A DNA stretch of 64,000 nt. Source: Chromobotia macracanthus. Lineage: Eukaryota > Chordata > Actinopteri > Cypriniformes > Botiidae. The notes under the pieces were generated by a model. It worked only from the letters and a program-made list of their open reading frames with translations. It was not told the DNA's origin and did not search any database. Position numbers and translations under genes: made by a program. Location of the stretch: contig JAZGTH010000019.1 in the NCBI GenBank assembly GCA_036877525.1, forward strand, positions 4,406,501-4,470,500. Reading direction: 5' to 3'. This document shows positions 1-12,344 of the stretch, piece by piece (the first letter of the stretch is position 1; every line of letters begins with the position of its first letter).

Positions 1-1014
1 ATCTTTCAAATGAGATTCCAGATTCATTTAGTCTCTAAATATATTCAAAACAGTTGGATATATTTTAATGCTTTAATTTTCTATTTTAATTTATTGAAAA
101 CACACTTGTTTAATTAATCTCAAAAATTAATGTGTGAAATATGCCAACCCTTATTGTACTCTACATAATAAAAATATATTTAATCATTAATATTGTAATA
201 CTATATAATATATATTTTTTCAGCTGGGCTGGGTTTTTCAAAAATAACAACAATATCCAAATATATAGCCAAAATCACAGTGTGAATGCAAATCTGGATC
301 TGGATTCTGTCTACCTGATTCACTTTGCCGTCTACCTAAAGATAAATTTTGTTCATTTAAAGTTGTTTCAGGTGTGAAAATGTTCTACAGCTCTATCTGT
401 CAGTACTACCTGTATGCTGTCATCCATCAGCTGGTCATCTTACCTGGCTTTGAACATCACCAAGGCATAAAAATCTCATAAAATGTTTATATGGCAATGA
501 CAGTTTGGAGATAAGAGATTTTTGGATTAATGCTCTTGTCTAAGGCCAGATCTAATCTCTTCTTCCACAAGGAGGTTACTCTCAGAAAGTTTTTTCAGGG
601 CAATCAAAAAACCATTAGAGGTTTAATTAGCTGCATATCATTGAAATTCACGCTGGAGCGACTCTACAGACATCTGGATGGACTGCGGAGTCGTTGCTCA
701 CACTTTCAAATAAAAGACGAGGGTTGCCTATTTAAAATGCCAAGGTTCACTTATATTCATTAGGATTATGTAAATTTGAATGAGTCTGGCGGCCTCTGTC
801 GCGCTGTCATGAGAGGAGGCGTATCAGTGAAGATAACATTCAGTGTTCAGTCAGATGAGACCCGCTGCATTTGCCAGAGGTGGACTCAAAAACATTTGCT
901 TCTTGTTTCCAGTGTGCAAAATATACAATGACTCCGGGGGCTACGCTTTTTAAAATCAATTTCAAGTGCTATTTTGTAAATCTTTTGAGGTTTCTCTCAC
1001 ACAATCCAAATGTT
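1..1014. other. AT-rich non-coding stretch
   Basis: No gene is supported here. Open frames are under 100 codons and have no recognisable domain or splice context. The segment near 780-880 is somewhat richer in GC and CpG than its surroundings, but I cannot assign it a role. Confidence 0.6.
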
Positions 1015-1015
1015 A

Positions 1016-1170
1016 TTTTACATTTACGCATTTGGCAGACACTTTTATCCAAAGCAACTTACAGTACATTCAAGTTACACATTTTCTTAGTAGACGTGCT
1101 CCCTGGGAATCAAACCCAAAACCTCTAGCGCTGCTAATGCAATGCTCTACCACTGAGCTACAGGAGCTAT
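1016..1170 (-). mobile_element. tRNA-derived SINE with UnaL2-type 3' tail, near full length
   Basis: Read on the minus strand, this element starts with a tRNA-like head. The A box is GTAGCTCAGTGGTAGAGC, followed by a B box of the GGGTTTGATTCCC kind and CAGGGAGCAC. The 3' end holds CTTTGGATAAAAG and CTGCCAAATGC, which matches the GGATA-loop hairpin known from the 3' ends of L2-clade LINEs such as eel UnaL2. SINEs with this tail are moved by the partner LINE's reverse transcriptase. Both Pol III boxes are present, so it is one of the best preserved copies in the window. A 9-bp GCTATTTTG occurs at 968-976 and 1166-1174, but its spacing makes it a doubtful target-site duplication. It is a repeat, not a tRNA gene. 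Confidence 0.85.
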
Positions 1171-1174
1171 TTTG

Positions 1175-4040
1175 GTGCAGTGCAGCTAGCCAAACAGCAT
1201 CTATTTTAAAGAGGGTAACTGAGATAAACAGTACTAATTCACTGGTTATGTGATCTCAACATGTCAACTGCCATGAAGATACCCTCTCCATAAAAATAAG
1301 ACAACTTTTAATTTACAGTACATACTAATAGTGTCCAATACTGATCCATCAGAAACAGTCTACTGTTGCTATAGTTACCAGGTATGTTACTTTAATTTTT
1401 TGACTTTGTGCTTATTAAAACAATGTTTGGGAATGTTAGAAATAAATTATTTAATTCTTCAATTCTTTTTGGAGTATTCAAGCCTTGTTCGAGTTTGGGG
1501 GTGGGGTCAATTCACACCTTGCCTGCTTTCTGTGTTAGGAACCTATGAGGTGATGTAAACACAACTAAGCTCACAACTAAGTTCATTCCCTAATGCGGAA
1601 AAACAGAGGAAAACGGGGAAAAATGACTGATTACATAAAAAGGCAGAATGAAAAGTCATTTAAAACTTTTACCCTCTTCCATATTTCATTCGGAGTTTAA
1701 AAGCCTGAAAGACTTTGTTGTTGATGAAGTCATTATAAAAGAGTGTTTCAGTTTTTAAAAATTAATGTTTGCCACAAACTCCAGCTATTGTAGCAATTTT
1801 TAAAATGGCCAGTATTGCGCTCTGCTACAGTATCAAACTAGATTAACAATGAGCGAGAAAGGGGGCAGAGCAATGCCGTGGCACGTAGAGAAGCAATGTG
1901 GTTCAAAAACGACCCAGTAAACAGCTTTCTTGGGTGACTACAAATTCTAGAAAATATCTGAACACTCATCCAGTTCTCTGTGAGGCCATGGGTGAGTATC
2001 ACTAAGCTACAGCCCTGCCCCGTGGTGACGCCAGCGGGTGAAAGGACATAATCCAATCTGCTCCTCCTGAGTGCCTGAGAAAACCGCTTCTTCATGCCTG
2101 AAGAAAGATCAGCTCACTTCTTCCTATCCGCAATCCATCACTGCTACAATGACAGCATGAGGCTGATCTCAGTTCAGCTTTAATGCATTATCAAGTGTGT
2201 ATCTCATTCACCACACAGGGATTTATATTTGAGCAGAGTGGAGTTTAAAGTTCACTGTGTCAAGTAACACTGAGGGCTGAGGACTATCACGGTACTGCTG
2301 CTGTTCTTGTAAGTTCCACGATGAACGTGAGGTCACACTAGGCTTTATATAAACATTCTTGAATACAATGGTTGGTGACCATTGTGAGGCAACGTGCTGC
2401 ATGGCACCATTTTCGATCTCTGCTCTGTTTGCAGACGACCATTGTGGCCATTGTGTGTTGACACACTGGCACTCCATGCATTGCAAGTCAATAAAAGGCC
2501 CACAGTATTTGATGTTTGGGTGTTGGGTTACCACTGTGTCCAATGTCAAATCTAGGTCTTGACACTAAGTTAGTTGACAGCCACTGCTCCAGTCTACTGA
2601 CATAACTGGAGCCTCCATCTCATCAGTGTCATTTTAAAGACATTTGTCAGATATACTATTTCTTCGTCCAAAACTTTTTAATGAAGATAATATTAAATGC
2701 ACCTCCGCAACAGCACAAAACAGAACATTTACGCAGGGCAGAAGTCTCACCGGGAGAGAAGCAGGAGTCGAAAGCTATTGAACTGCTGCCATTTCTGTTA
2801 GCTAGCACTGTCATTATCATCCCCCATGTTAATTTGAAGCATGGTTCCAAAGGGGTTAGGTTTCATTACTGTCTCACTCTTGACTGTAATGAGAAGAGCT
2901 GCAATAAACTCGGCTTGATCTATTGTGTGGATAAGGAGCTTGGCATATTTCTGGCCAGGTGCTAATGAGCAGGATTCATGTTGACAATGTGGAGCTTCAG
3001 CCAGAGAGAAATAAAGGAAAACTTAAAGACAGAAACAGGAAAAGACAAACAGACAGCAGAAGGATTGCTCTCAAGTGCTTTTGGCAACTCATAGGATTGG
3101 TCGAATAACACACAACTGCGTCTCTTAGCAACAGGCTTGCATATGTAACCAGACAATAGTTTGATAAGTCATGTGACTCCTGTCAAACAAATGTATAACA
3201 AATAGTTTGTATAGAGTAGAGACAATATAATTAACTTTTGGGTTTTGCTCAAACACTGTTTTGCTTATAACGTTTGGCATCAAACAAGTTTGACACAACT
3301 GCATTTATTTCAATAATGTCTACACAAAATGTAAATGGCATTACCGCTGCAATAGATCTGTGCTGCGAAAACAACGTTACAACCTTTACATTGAGCTTGA
3401 CTCAATGACAAAAACCTAAATCGGATCATTTTTCAACCTGCTCATTTTCCCCCACGTGCTCTTTATTAAATTTGGTGATATTACATTTTACTGCTAGCAG
3501 CACTTTTTTTGTACTTCATCTTGGCAAACAGAGAACACATACCTAGTCTTACCACCTCTATGTATTCTAATAAAGTCACATGAACATGCATTTTTGAGAC
3601 GTCATTATGACATTTAGGAGTGTGCAATTATCTGATTGCATCTTGGAGGTATCAGGAGCAAATAACTGCAGCCAAGCTTAAAGCGTGTGTTAATAGTGGG
3701 AGATGCCAAGCGTGAAGAGGCTCAATCCCACCTGAGGTATAAAACAAAAGGATTATCAAAGGTTCATTTCCTTTCGTCTTTACTGATAAAAAACATTAAA
3801 CCAATTTGTCTTAATGAAGGGTTGAGATGATGATTCCAAATCAGGCAAAAATGAGCGACGTTAAACATATTTTGGTTCAGATTTAGTTTTGTGTATTTGC
3901 ACAGATGTGTCAAACATTTTTATTGCTTTAACTTGCACAAGAAGTAAGTGAGAATGTGACTGTGAATTAAGCAAAATAGTTTATTTTGTGAACTTAGGGA
4001 GCCGAACTTAATCTGTAGAGCAAAGGCCATGATGTAACAT
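1175..4040. other. Non-coding stretch without recognised features
   Basis: No coding gene is supported. The segment 2330-2550 carries several ACCATTGTG-like words on both strands and may be an old, decayed repeat, but I cannot place it in a family. The rest is ordinary AT-rich sequence with short chance frames. Confidence 0.5.
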
Positions 4041-4052
4041 TACCGTAGGCCA

Positions 4053-4064
4053 CCACCAGATGGC
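4053..4064 (+). promoter_or_regulatory. CTCF-like motif (forward orientation)
   Basis: CCACCAGATGGC fits the CTCF core consensus CCASYAGRKGGCRSY on the + strand through the central GGC. The following G also fits, and only the next base departs. CTCF is an insulator and loop-anchor protein. This is a motif match only and occupancy is unknown. A second, slightly different match lies 52 bp downstream in the same orientation, which makes chance less likely for the pair than for either alone. Confidence 0.35.
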
Positions 4065-4104
4065 GACAGTCTTCAGCATGGAACAAGAGCACTTCGCAAG
4101 TACG

Positions 4105-4119
4105 CCCCTAGGTGGCACT
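4105..4119 (+). promoter_or_regulatory. CTCF-like motif (forward orientation), second of pair
   Basis: CCCCTAGGTGGCACT matches the 15-base consensus CCASYAGRKGGCRSY at all but one position (third base C instead of A). It has the same orientation as the match at 4053. I see no gene next to the pair, so if real it would be a distal boundary element. It remains a motif-level inference. Confidence 0.35.
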
Positions 4120-4383
4120 ATTTCATAAGGAACAATGCAGCCTTGCTTCTCAGCCTGGACACAAACTTAAAAAAAAGATGAATCGTTACAAATATTAAAT
4201 ATTGACATATACAAAAGATTTATGTGTGCAAGATCCACCATACTTACAGATGCTTTTGTAACGCGTATACAGTCATGTCTTTGCATATCAAAACATGTTA
4301 ATAATAATGATTACACGGGGTTAAGTATGATATTTTTCCTCGATCTTAAACATGTCGGGTTTGATTATGCATGCTGAACCTGT

Positions 4384-4475
4384 TTTACATTTGCATGCAT
4401 TGGCAGACGCTTTAATCCAATGCGATTTACGAGCATTCAATATAAACGCGTTCCCTGTAATCGAGCCCATCACAT
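4384..4475 (-). mobile_element. Truncated UnaL2-tailed tRNA-SINE
   Basis: On the minus strand a B-box-like GGGCTCGATTACAGGGAAC leads into a short body. The tail is GCGTCTGCCAATGCATGCAAATG, interrupted by small changes; the loop region reads CATTGGATTAAAGCG instead of CTTTGGATAAAAGCG. The A-box half of the tRNA head is missing or unrecognisable, so this is an old or 5'-truncated copy of the family seen at 1016. Confidence 0.7.
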
Positions 4476-4489
4476 TAGATTCCCAACAA

Positions 4490-7326
4490 ACGTTTGTATT
4501 AACCATGATCTTTTAATTACTGCAAACCAAATAAATAACAACTCAATGGTAACGGGATCGGCTTGATTATTTATCGGCTTCTTAATGAAAGCAAATGAAT
4601 GGCTGCAAAGAAACGGAGATTAATCACAAAGATATCGCTCAGGAAAGTGAGAATTAAGTCTGAAGTCCTTCAATCTCACCAAACAAACTTTTTTGCACCT
4701 TGCAGAAACTTACATTCATTCCCAGCTAACATTTATTCGTTCCCTGGATGTTGTGCTATAGTTGCACAAATAAATAAACATAATAATAAATCAGCCTCAC
4801 TGATGCAACACGTACTAGTTTTCTTCCCTCAGAAAAGCAGAAAGGTTGTGCATATAATAAACGATTATACTATGCATAGCATTTTAATAATAATAACTGT
4901 TTTTATTTATCTGCAAATCCGTCATTATTTATTATGTCTAATTTGTTGTATGACTTCATATCCGGTTGCCGCCGTTATTCGTTGCAACCCGTTAAATATG
5001 ATTCATAAGCCCATTGATCATTATCCTCTATGATGGGCTTTATAGAGCAGCATACAGTACTGTAAGGCTTTATTAAAAATGACTCTAACTTTTACAAGAT
5101 ATATAGTTTTGAGCTACCTGTCAGGGTTTTGGGTTCCAGCCAGTCACATTAATTAGGTTTAAATTAGAAATATACGGAAATATTTAATGTAGTAACACTG
5201 ATATCAGATACAGTTCTGTTATTCAGTATAAAAGCACATTGAGAGCGTACCGTGTCAGTCCAAAACTGACCCACACTTTTAACAAAGGTAAGAAGCAGAG
5301 CAAACGTTTGCCTGATGTTTACGGACGTTTTGCTATTTCTGTAACATTATTTGCAGGATGGTTTTCAGACTGAATGCCCAGGCAGGGGTTTGATTGAAGA
5401 GTTGACATTATTGGGTAATAAAACAATGAAAGCAGCTGGGATGAGTCAAGCCGGTGCTTTTACGGGGGTTAGCCGCTGGCAGAAGCAATATTGACAAAGA
5501 CCGGAGAGTTTCATGACCCTGCCCTATGAGATCTTACAGAATAATGCTGGATTTAGATGCAGGCTGAATGAGTACTGCATTTGTTTTATAGTTCATATTG
5601 TGTCACGCCAAGCACTCCATACAACTGTGGAAATGATGACATACAGCATGTAAACTTCGTTTTAAGAGTAGATATTTTCAAGAGAGCGGTACTTATGTAT
5701 CATGTATCTGGAGTTGAAATGGCCAGGTTTTGTTCAGTTTTCTCTGACAAAATGAATAAGAGTTTAATATATCTTTTTTATATAATAACATTGCAAGTAT
5801 GTGTTCGGAAAGCATTGATGCTATGCTACAAAAGAAGACATTGAAAAATTTCAAATACAGTGTGACAAACACTTAATCTGGTTAATAGGCTTTTTAGTGT
5901 GGGAAAAAATATTATATACAGCCTTCATCTACAATGAGAAATAATGCAAAAGCTTACAACAGTGCCAGAGAGAAAATGATGATGAAATTATATTATACCA
6001 GGCAAAACCAATTGACACTTCAAATGAAACCTGTCCTGACAGAATATAAAGGAAACTTTGCAGAAGCGTGAAGGGTTTATTGTAGAACACAGACTTTTGC
6101 AAACTAAAAGATGTGAAACCTATAACGTAATAGATGCAGATGTATTCAGTAGCATTAGCTTTACCTCATTAGTAAAACTTTGTCTTATGGGATTGATATG
6201 GAAATCTTTGACATATTCAGAAAACACACACGTAGGTTAAAAGCGAAACAAAACCTATTCTGTCTTGAATTTAAATGACTAATTTGTCCATGTGGAATAA
6301 AACATTCAGAACTACGTGAAGAAAATCAATAGTTCTTGAGAACTGAGTGCATCAAATTAAAAAAAGCTCTTCAGTGCACAGATGAGCAGTTCAGGCTGTT
6401 AATTCATAGTTCAGCTCACGTATGTTGATTACGGTGAGCAGTGGCTATTATCATAAAACTGGTTATATTGTTCTGAAATTAATAATACATTTCACAATTG
6501 TATAGGCTGGTGTTTTAAATGTTCTGCAATCTATAAATCTACTGTATTATTTACAGTAATCGTCCATATTAATTGTTTTTTGACAGGATGCTACTGTGCT
6601 TGTACATATGAACTCTCAGTTTTTGAGAGTTTTTTTTAATGTGTGCAGCTCTGTGTTATATTTTGTAAGTAATGTTTTCAGAGGTTGTTTGGCACAGTTG
6701 GGTATGTGACTAATGTTTCCAGTATCCATTTAAATAAGTGGCATAGGATGACAAAGGCATAAAAATACAGGGACTTAATGAATTGGCAAAGAGTACCACC
6801 ATGGTGGAAGGGAACATTTTGTGTTCTCCCTGCTCAGACATGTATATTTAAGCATAAGGACGCAAAAACATACAATACACACACACAAAACATTGTGATC
6901 GCTGCTGTTTAGTATGAGAACATTGATCGCTCTAAAAACATCTTTAGGAGGGACAAAATTGTAAGGTAGCGACAAGAGCTCATTGTATATGGTTGGTGGA
7001 GAGCCCTAAAACTAGTGATGTCACATCACCTCTCTGATTCCTGGAGGAGAACAGGATGTTTCACCTCTTTATAAGAATCAAACAATCTCTTTTAACCTCT
7101 CAGCTACTGTAGAGTAGGCAGCGTGTTTGATTTCTATTGTATCTTCACGCTATCATAGAGTACCACCCCTCAGATTGATACACGCCGACGCACCCGTTGT
7201 TGTGATTGTCATCATGCATTAGCATCCTTTGATTCTCAGAAGCTCAAACATCTCTCCTCTCCTTCATACTTTCTTCAAGAGCTTTTGTACTTCAAGAAAA
7301 GATGGTGAAGGTTTTTTTACTCGTCC
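4490..7326. other. Non-coding stretch
   Basis: No gene is supported. It includes a 144-codon open frame at 4599-5033, the longest in the window outside adra1d and its antisense shadow. That frame has no domain, no conserved-looking pattern and AT-driven composition, so I treat it as chance. Nothing else stands out except short A/T runs. Confidence 0.5.
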
Positions 7327-7595
7327 TTAAAGGAATAGTTCACCCAAAAATAAAAGCCATTTTCTTGCCTTCTTCCCTATCTTCCCAAGCCTGTATAAGT
7401 TTATTTACTTCCATCTTAGGAGACGCTAAGTAGGCTCTCCTGAGGTGCTTTTTTGCACCTTGAGTACAATAGTAAATATTAACTTGGAGCTTGATAGCCT
7501 CTGGTCACCATTCACTTTAAAAGTATAGAAACAAACCTCTCTGAAACTGCTTCTACCGTACATTTCATTTGGAAGAGAGAAATCCATGTGTGTTT
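7327..7595 (+). mobile_element. Angel-like MITE (Kolobok type), right end lost
   Basis: Begins at a TTAA followed by AGGAATAGTTCACCCAAAAA, the terminal sequence of a very common fish miniature transposon that I know as Angel (Kolobok superfamily, TTAA target sites). The body keeps AAGCCTGTATAAGTTTATTT and GGTCACCATTCACTTT, which are typical internal words. The mirrored right terminus (GGGTGAACTATCC...TTAA) is not found, so the copy is truncated. The family name is from memory. Confidence 0.7.
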
Positions 7596-7661
7596 TCAAA
7601 CATGTGGGTTTTTTATTAAAGAATAGGAATTGGGAGTGAATAAAGAATTGCCTTTTTAATC

Positions 7662-7800
7662 TGGGTTAGTGTCAATGGTTAAACACCAAAGCAGGTTATT
7701 AAAAGGTTGTAGGTTCAAACAACACAGGGTTGAACTATAAACTATCAACATTGTGTCATCGAGTAAAACATTTACCCTTCCGTTGCTCCAGTAAGATTAT
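7662..7800 (+). mobile_element. Decayed tRNA-like SINE of a second type
   Basis: GGGTTAGTGTCAATGGTTAAA resembles a Leu-type tRNA A-box region. AAAAGGTTGTAGGTTCAAAC holds a B box (GGTTCAAAC). Downstream, TTGTGTCATCGAGTAAAAC and CCGTTGCTCCAGTAAGATT resemble the body of a fish SINE that usually reads 'ttgagcaaggcacttaac ... gttgctcca'. No UnaL2-type tail follows, so the 3' end is missing or decayed. Differs from the family at 1016. Confidence 0.5.
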
Positions 7801-7809
7801 CTTAGTTAC

Positions 7810-9473
7810 GTACTGCAAAACACTTTGTTGTAAACGTGTTTAGCCACTAAATATCACAAATCAAATCCTTTATAAAGCACATTATTACTGTACAGAGAAA
7901 TACACAGAGTACTGTACGGAGTACATACCCACACTCTTTTCACTCACACTGTGATAATTCTACCACAAAATTAAACAGCCCAACATTCATTGTACACTGA
8001 CTTCATGTTGTTGTCCTGGTTGCAAGTTTTTTGGCAGCCATGAATAATGTGATTAATTTGTAAGCCTGTAACGGCATTTACATAAGCCTTCAGAGCCATA
8101 CAACAGCTTCACGTCTATTGTTATTATTATTATTAGAAATGGCCATTTCCTTGACGAGATGCAGAACTGATAGAAGTCTTTCTGATGTGGGATTGTTTTT
8201 TCATATGGGGCCAGTCTGACATTAGATGAAACAGGATAGCATGAGCAAAAGGATGAAAACAGGATATAATAAAAACAGAGTAAAACATTGTTCAGACACA
8301 AACGTATTAGTTTTCAGCAGCAGATGCCTATTCTGTGGCATCAGGACATCTCGGTTTCTGTTCAGTTAATGGTCAACTGAAATTACTGTGAGTTAAGCAG
8401 CCCTTCTGGGACTTGATCGTATAACCAATGCATATGGGAAATATGTGCCAATATGAAACGCAAAGTTTGTCATCGTCTCCATGAACACATATAGCTCATT
8501 TATTCATCATCAGCAGTAACATTTTCACAGCAGTAATTAAAGAACTAATCATTAGTGCCTGTAATTGTTCAATCATTAATCAACAGGAATGTTACATACC
8601 ATCATCACGATGGTGTTATAGAAAGCTTGATAGCTGCGGTTTTGTCTACTTACTGAGTTTAAACAGACTCGCCTTAAGGGAGGCATTTAGTTCTTTTGTT
8701 CTCTCTAAAGTGGAGGCTTTAAAAGAGATGTTAACTGGGGAATTCACAGCATGTGAGGTCATTTATACTATAGGGTAAACAGAGTGCATCATGGGAACAC
8801 AAAGTTTGTAAAATTTGCAACAAAAAAGCAAATGTTATGCATACCTGACATATCAGATATAAAATTTTACATTTTTTAATTTTCTGTTTATTGCTTTTAG
8901 CAGTCTTACATTAAACTTTCCAAGAATTCCAGTTTATTTTGCTCTAATTATGGCTGTTGTATGTGGCTTTTAGCCACTCGTTGTTGTTCAATTCTGGCAT
9001 ATGCTTGACACAGACTGAAACAATCAAAACATATTTTACATATAAAATTCTCCCTCACATGTCATTTCAAAAGCAGGTAAGCCTTCGTCCATCACACGGG
9101 ATTCTGCTCAAAGCAGAGCGAGCGGGGCAGTGGTTAACCTGATTGCCGCTGTTATTCTAGAGAAGTTCACTGCTTTCCAATCATCCACTACTGGGTCACG
9201 AACAAGGAGGGAAAATGCAGCCCAATCCTTATAAGCTGATATAGTATGTGTGCTTTGGACTGGTACCAGGACGCAGTTATTTCAGAACACAGTCCACCTA
9301 TCACTAGTCCTGCTGACCCGGGCGATGAGAAGTGCAGACTCAAGAGTTTGAATTTATGTTATGTATGGAAGGCGGCACTGAGATGAAATGGAACTTTTGG
9401 ACAGTAAATTGAGAATAATGTTTTGGAGGGTTTATTGAATGTTTTAGAGTTTATTGAATGTGATCTAGAATCT
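7810..9473. other. Non-coding stretch
   Basis: No gene, RNA gene or recognisable repeat seen. Open frames are at most 82 codons. Confidence 0.5.
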
Positions 9474-9474
9474 G

Positions 9475-9778
9475 GGGTGGCACAGTGGCTCAAAGGGTAG
9501 TTGCCTCACAGCAAGAAGGTTCCAGGTTTGAGCCCAGGCTGAGGATTAGGGATTGTATGCTCTCCCTGTGTCAGTGTGGGTTTCCTCCAGGTACTCCGGT
9601 TTCCCGAACATGCAGGTTAGGTAAACTGGATATAAAGTTGCGCTTAGCTGTGTGTGTTTTAGCGAGTGTTTGCCCTGCAATAGACTATTCAGGGTGTACT
9701 CTTATGGCCTGAAATGCTGGCATAGTCTCCAGGCCCCCGTGACCCTGAAGATGTTTAGAGAATGAATGGATGGATTAG
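9475..9778 (+). mobile_element. V-SINE (HE1/DANA/Mermaid-type), near full length with probable target duplication
   Basis: A tRNA-like head opens the element: TGGCACAGTGGCTCAAAGGG as A-box area and CCAGGTTTGAGCCC as B box, with TTGCCTCACAGCAAGAAGGT between them. The conserved V-domain follows: CTCTCCCTGTGTCAGTG, then GGGTTTCCTCCAGGTACTCC and GGTTTCCC, around 9560-9606. The 3' part holds GCCCTGCAATAGACTATTCA and CTCCAGGCCCCCGTGACCCT, ending in an AATGGATGGAT tail. GAATCTG at 9468-9474 is repeated at 9779-9785, flanking the element as a retroposition target-site duplication would. It lies in the same orientation as adra1d, 53 kb upstream. V-SINE naming rests on established knowledge of that superfamily. 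Confidence 0.85.
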
Positions 9779-9785
9779 GAATCTG

Positions 9786-9946
9786 ATGATGTAGGGATGT
9801 GAGTCAGGAGGATGGATTAGCAATCACAGACCCCAGACTATGATCTTGTCACAGTCAAGGCTAAAGGGAAAACCCATGTTCTTGCTGCTGCATGCTGCTG
9901 GGTAAAAAAATGCACCTAATTTCTCTTTAAAACCTTTCTGTATAGT
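9786..9946. other. Short spacer between SINEs
   Basis: Unassigned sequence between the V-SINE and the next UnaL2-tailed copy. No feature seen. Confidence 0.4.
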
Positions 9947-10087
9947 AGACATTTAGATGTATTCCTTTGGCAGATGCTTTTATCCAAAGTGACTTAAAGT
10001 AAATACAGGCTTTACATCATATCAGTACATAAATTCCCTGGAAACTGAACCCATGACATTTGTATTGTTAGTGCCAAGCTCACAGGA
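9947..10087 (-). mobile_element. UnaL2-tailed tRNA-SINE, diverged
   Basis: On the minus strand the B box reads GGGTTCAGTTTCCAGGGAAT and the 3' stem-loop reads CACTTTGGATAAAAGCATCT followed by GCCAAAGGAATAC. The head is shortened: the A-box region reads CTGTGAGCTTGGCACTAACA, with the GGTAGAG part lost. A diverged member of the family at 1016. Confidence 0.75.
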
Positions 10088-10089
10088 AG

Positions 10090-12250
10090 TTTACACTCCA
10101 AAGGACAGCTAAATAAGTCCTGTTAACCATCCTCGAGTAGTAATACATTTACAGAAGAGCTTTCACAGTGTATGCTTTATTGGAGCCTATATTTTGGGGT
10201 CTGACAACAAATGTTGTATTTCCAGGCCAGTGTGTTTGCATGTTCCAATGCGGCTGCGTGTTTGTGCAGAGGCTCATGGGTATTGATCTGTGCAGGTGTA
10301 CGTGATGTTTAGTCTGCCTTTACTACCTGCTGTTCATTTCAGGGAGCTGACGTACCCCTTGCTCGACCTATCCAGAATCAACATTGTGCTTCAGGAGCCT
10401 CTCAGAAGCTGACATAACAAATGTCCCAAGAAACCGCACTTGAGCTTAATCTATCAAAACCGAAACTAAATCACTGTATTAAAATTGGTATTTTTTTTGT
10501 TTGAGACATGACTCACAGGACATAAATAAATTAGAGCTTTGTTAAACATCTGAATAAACATGGTTGCTACTGACTACTGATGTTACATGTGTGAATTCAT
10601 AAGACGCATATGTTGATCTTCTATGGCTCATTAACAGGACTTCCACAAGATTATACAGTTATACATAGTTAAACATGGTTGCCAAAATAATACGTTCTGT
10701 TCGCTCATCACTCATGGACCATACACACCAGAATGTGTTCTCAAGACATAAATCAGCTGGTAATGTGATTTATTACCAAACAAGTGTTTTCTTTAGTTGA
10801 TGCAGCAAAAAAAATGTTGAGGTCAAAAAGTAACGTATGAATCAAGAATTGATCTGGGTTTTGACAGATTCTTACTAATATGGAGGTGCTGCAGGCACAG
10901 TCACTGTTTACTGTCCAGTGCTTTAAGTTTGTTACCATGTGTTCAATATTATATTTCTCCTACAGTATGATGGTCCAGTGAAGGAGGTTGTACTGTTTGA
11001 AAATAACGCTTCATTAATCAAAGCTCCAGTTTCAGTACAAAACAGTTGAGTAGAAACATAGCAGGATTAGAGAAAATGTAGAGAAACATTTAGAGAAAAT
11101 GTGAATTAAAGGCTAAGGTCAAGCTTTAGAAGGACCAAACTCCACCAGCTTTACTATCTAGACCAGCACTAAACCTGAAGCAGGTGTAAGCTGGTCCTTT
11201 AGGAAGGAGTGTTAAACTGCCAATTTACTTAGCTACTTACTTACCTTCATTAAATATACCCAGACTTCCAAATGAGATAAGTTTAATCTTAAATTTAAGC
11301 TTAAAATAAGTTTAAGATTAAGCTACATATATATGATTTAAAGGCAGTTTTTGTGTGCTTGATATTGAAAATGAGAGATTACAGATTGTACATGGTTTGA
11401 CATCACCGGTTATAATGACTCAATGGTTGACTGCACATAATGCCATGACAACAGGCTCTAATTAACGTCCCCATGATAGTGTGTCATAATGCTCAATTAG
11501 ATTTAATTAGAGTCTGTGGTAAAACACTGTAATTGCTTCTCTACCATAGAAAGACCACCACAGAAATATCTCCTCCTATGGGATGCTGTGGAACATATAT
11601 TTTCACATGTTCAGGGTTCAGTAAGATGTTTCATGTAAGAATAGTGGACTGCACGTGTGTGGAGCTTAAAAAACACAACTGATATATTAAAGCCCTTTAA
11701 GCTTCCAAAAAACAGAAACTGACTCAAAATTAAGGAATGTGAAATTAAGGAATTAGGTGGATACAGTCAGTAATTTCAGTCACAATGGCAGGATCCTACA
11801 CACAATACTTAGCTAGTGAAGCTGGTCGACTACTGTGACTGGTAATGCTGGTTGATGAGTGCTGGATGATGAGTGCACCAATGCTTAAAACATGCTGGTG
11901 ACCAGGTTTCAATGCCGGACGCTTTACCAGATTTCTGTAAGATTAATGTGCATGTGCACATATTTATATTTTGATGCAAAAACACAGAAAAAAAGACAAT
12001 TTCAAAGTCTAATTTATATCAGAGTTTCATTCGTCAGGTTTTGAACGTACTCAGTGTTGCAAAATAGGTTGTTATTTCCTGTGCACAAACACTTTGTGTT
12101 CATTTGCTGTTTTATGATTATTCAGAACAACCAATGAACCCCTCTGTACTAAGCTTTTGTGAGATCTATATATGTATATATATGTACACCACATAAAAAA
12201 GTTACAGGAAGATTCTCTTAGTAGCCAAGTTGCTTAGTTGCTAGTTTCTT
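10090..12250. other. Non-coding stretch with GCTGG-rich repeat fragments
   Basis: No gene is supported. Two short areas (about 11130-11205 and 11815-11915) carry alternating CCAGC/GCTGG words such as AAGCTGGTC and ACATGCTGGTGACCAGG. These resemble a widespread, internally palindromic fish repeat ('gctggtcaaccagcatg' type) whose class I cannot name. Confidence 0.4.
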
Positions 12251-12263
12251 TATATATATATAT

Positions 12264-12341
<78 letters not shown>
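12251..12341. repeat. Compound (TA)n-(AC)n microsatellite
   Basis: About 16 bases of pure TA followed by an uninterrupted AC run of roughly 75 bases (about 38 units). The purity and length suggest a young, length-variable locus. Alternating purine-pyrimidine tracts of this kind can adopt Z-DNA; that is general knowledge, not shown here. Confidence 0.98.
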
Positions 12342-12343
<2 letters not shown>

Positions 12344-12344
12344 C

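Noticed and set aside
1100..1170. tRNA gene (A and B boxes, minus strand)
   Set aside because: The boxes belong to the tRNA-like head of a SINE. The acceptor stem does not pair as in a real tRNA and the SINE body follows directly.
4599..5033. 144-codon open frame
   Set aside because: No domain, AT-driven composition, no splice or start context. Frames of this length are expected by chance in 64 kb.
6611..6638. Hairpin followed by a T run, like a bacterial terminator
   Set aside because: AACTCTCA/TGAGAGTT with T8 is a chance foldback in eukaryotic DNA; intrinsic terminators do not apply here.
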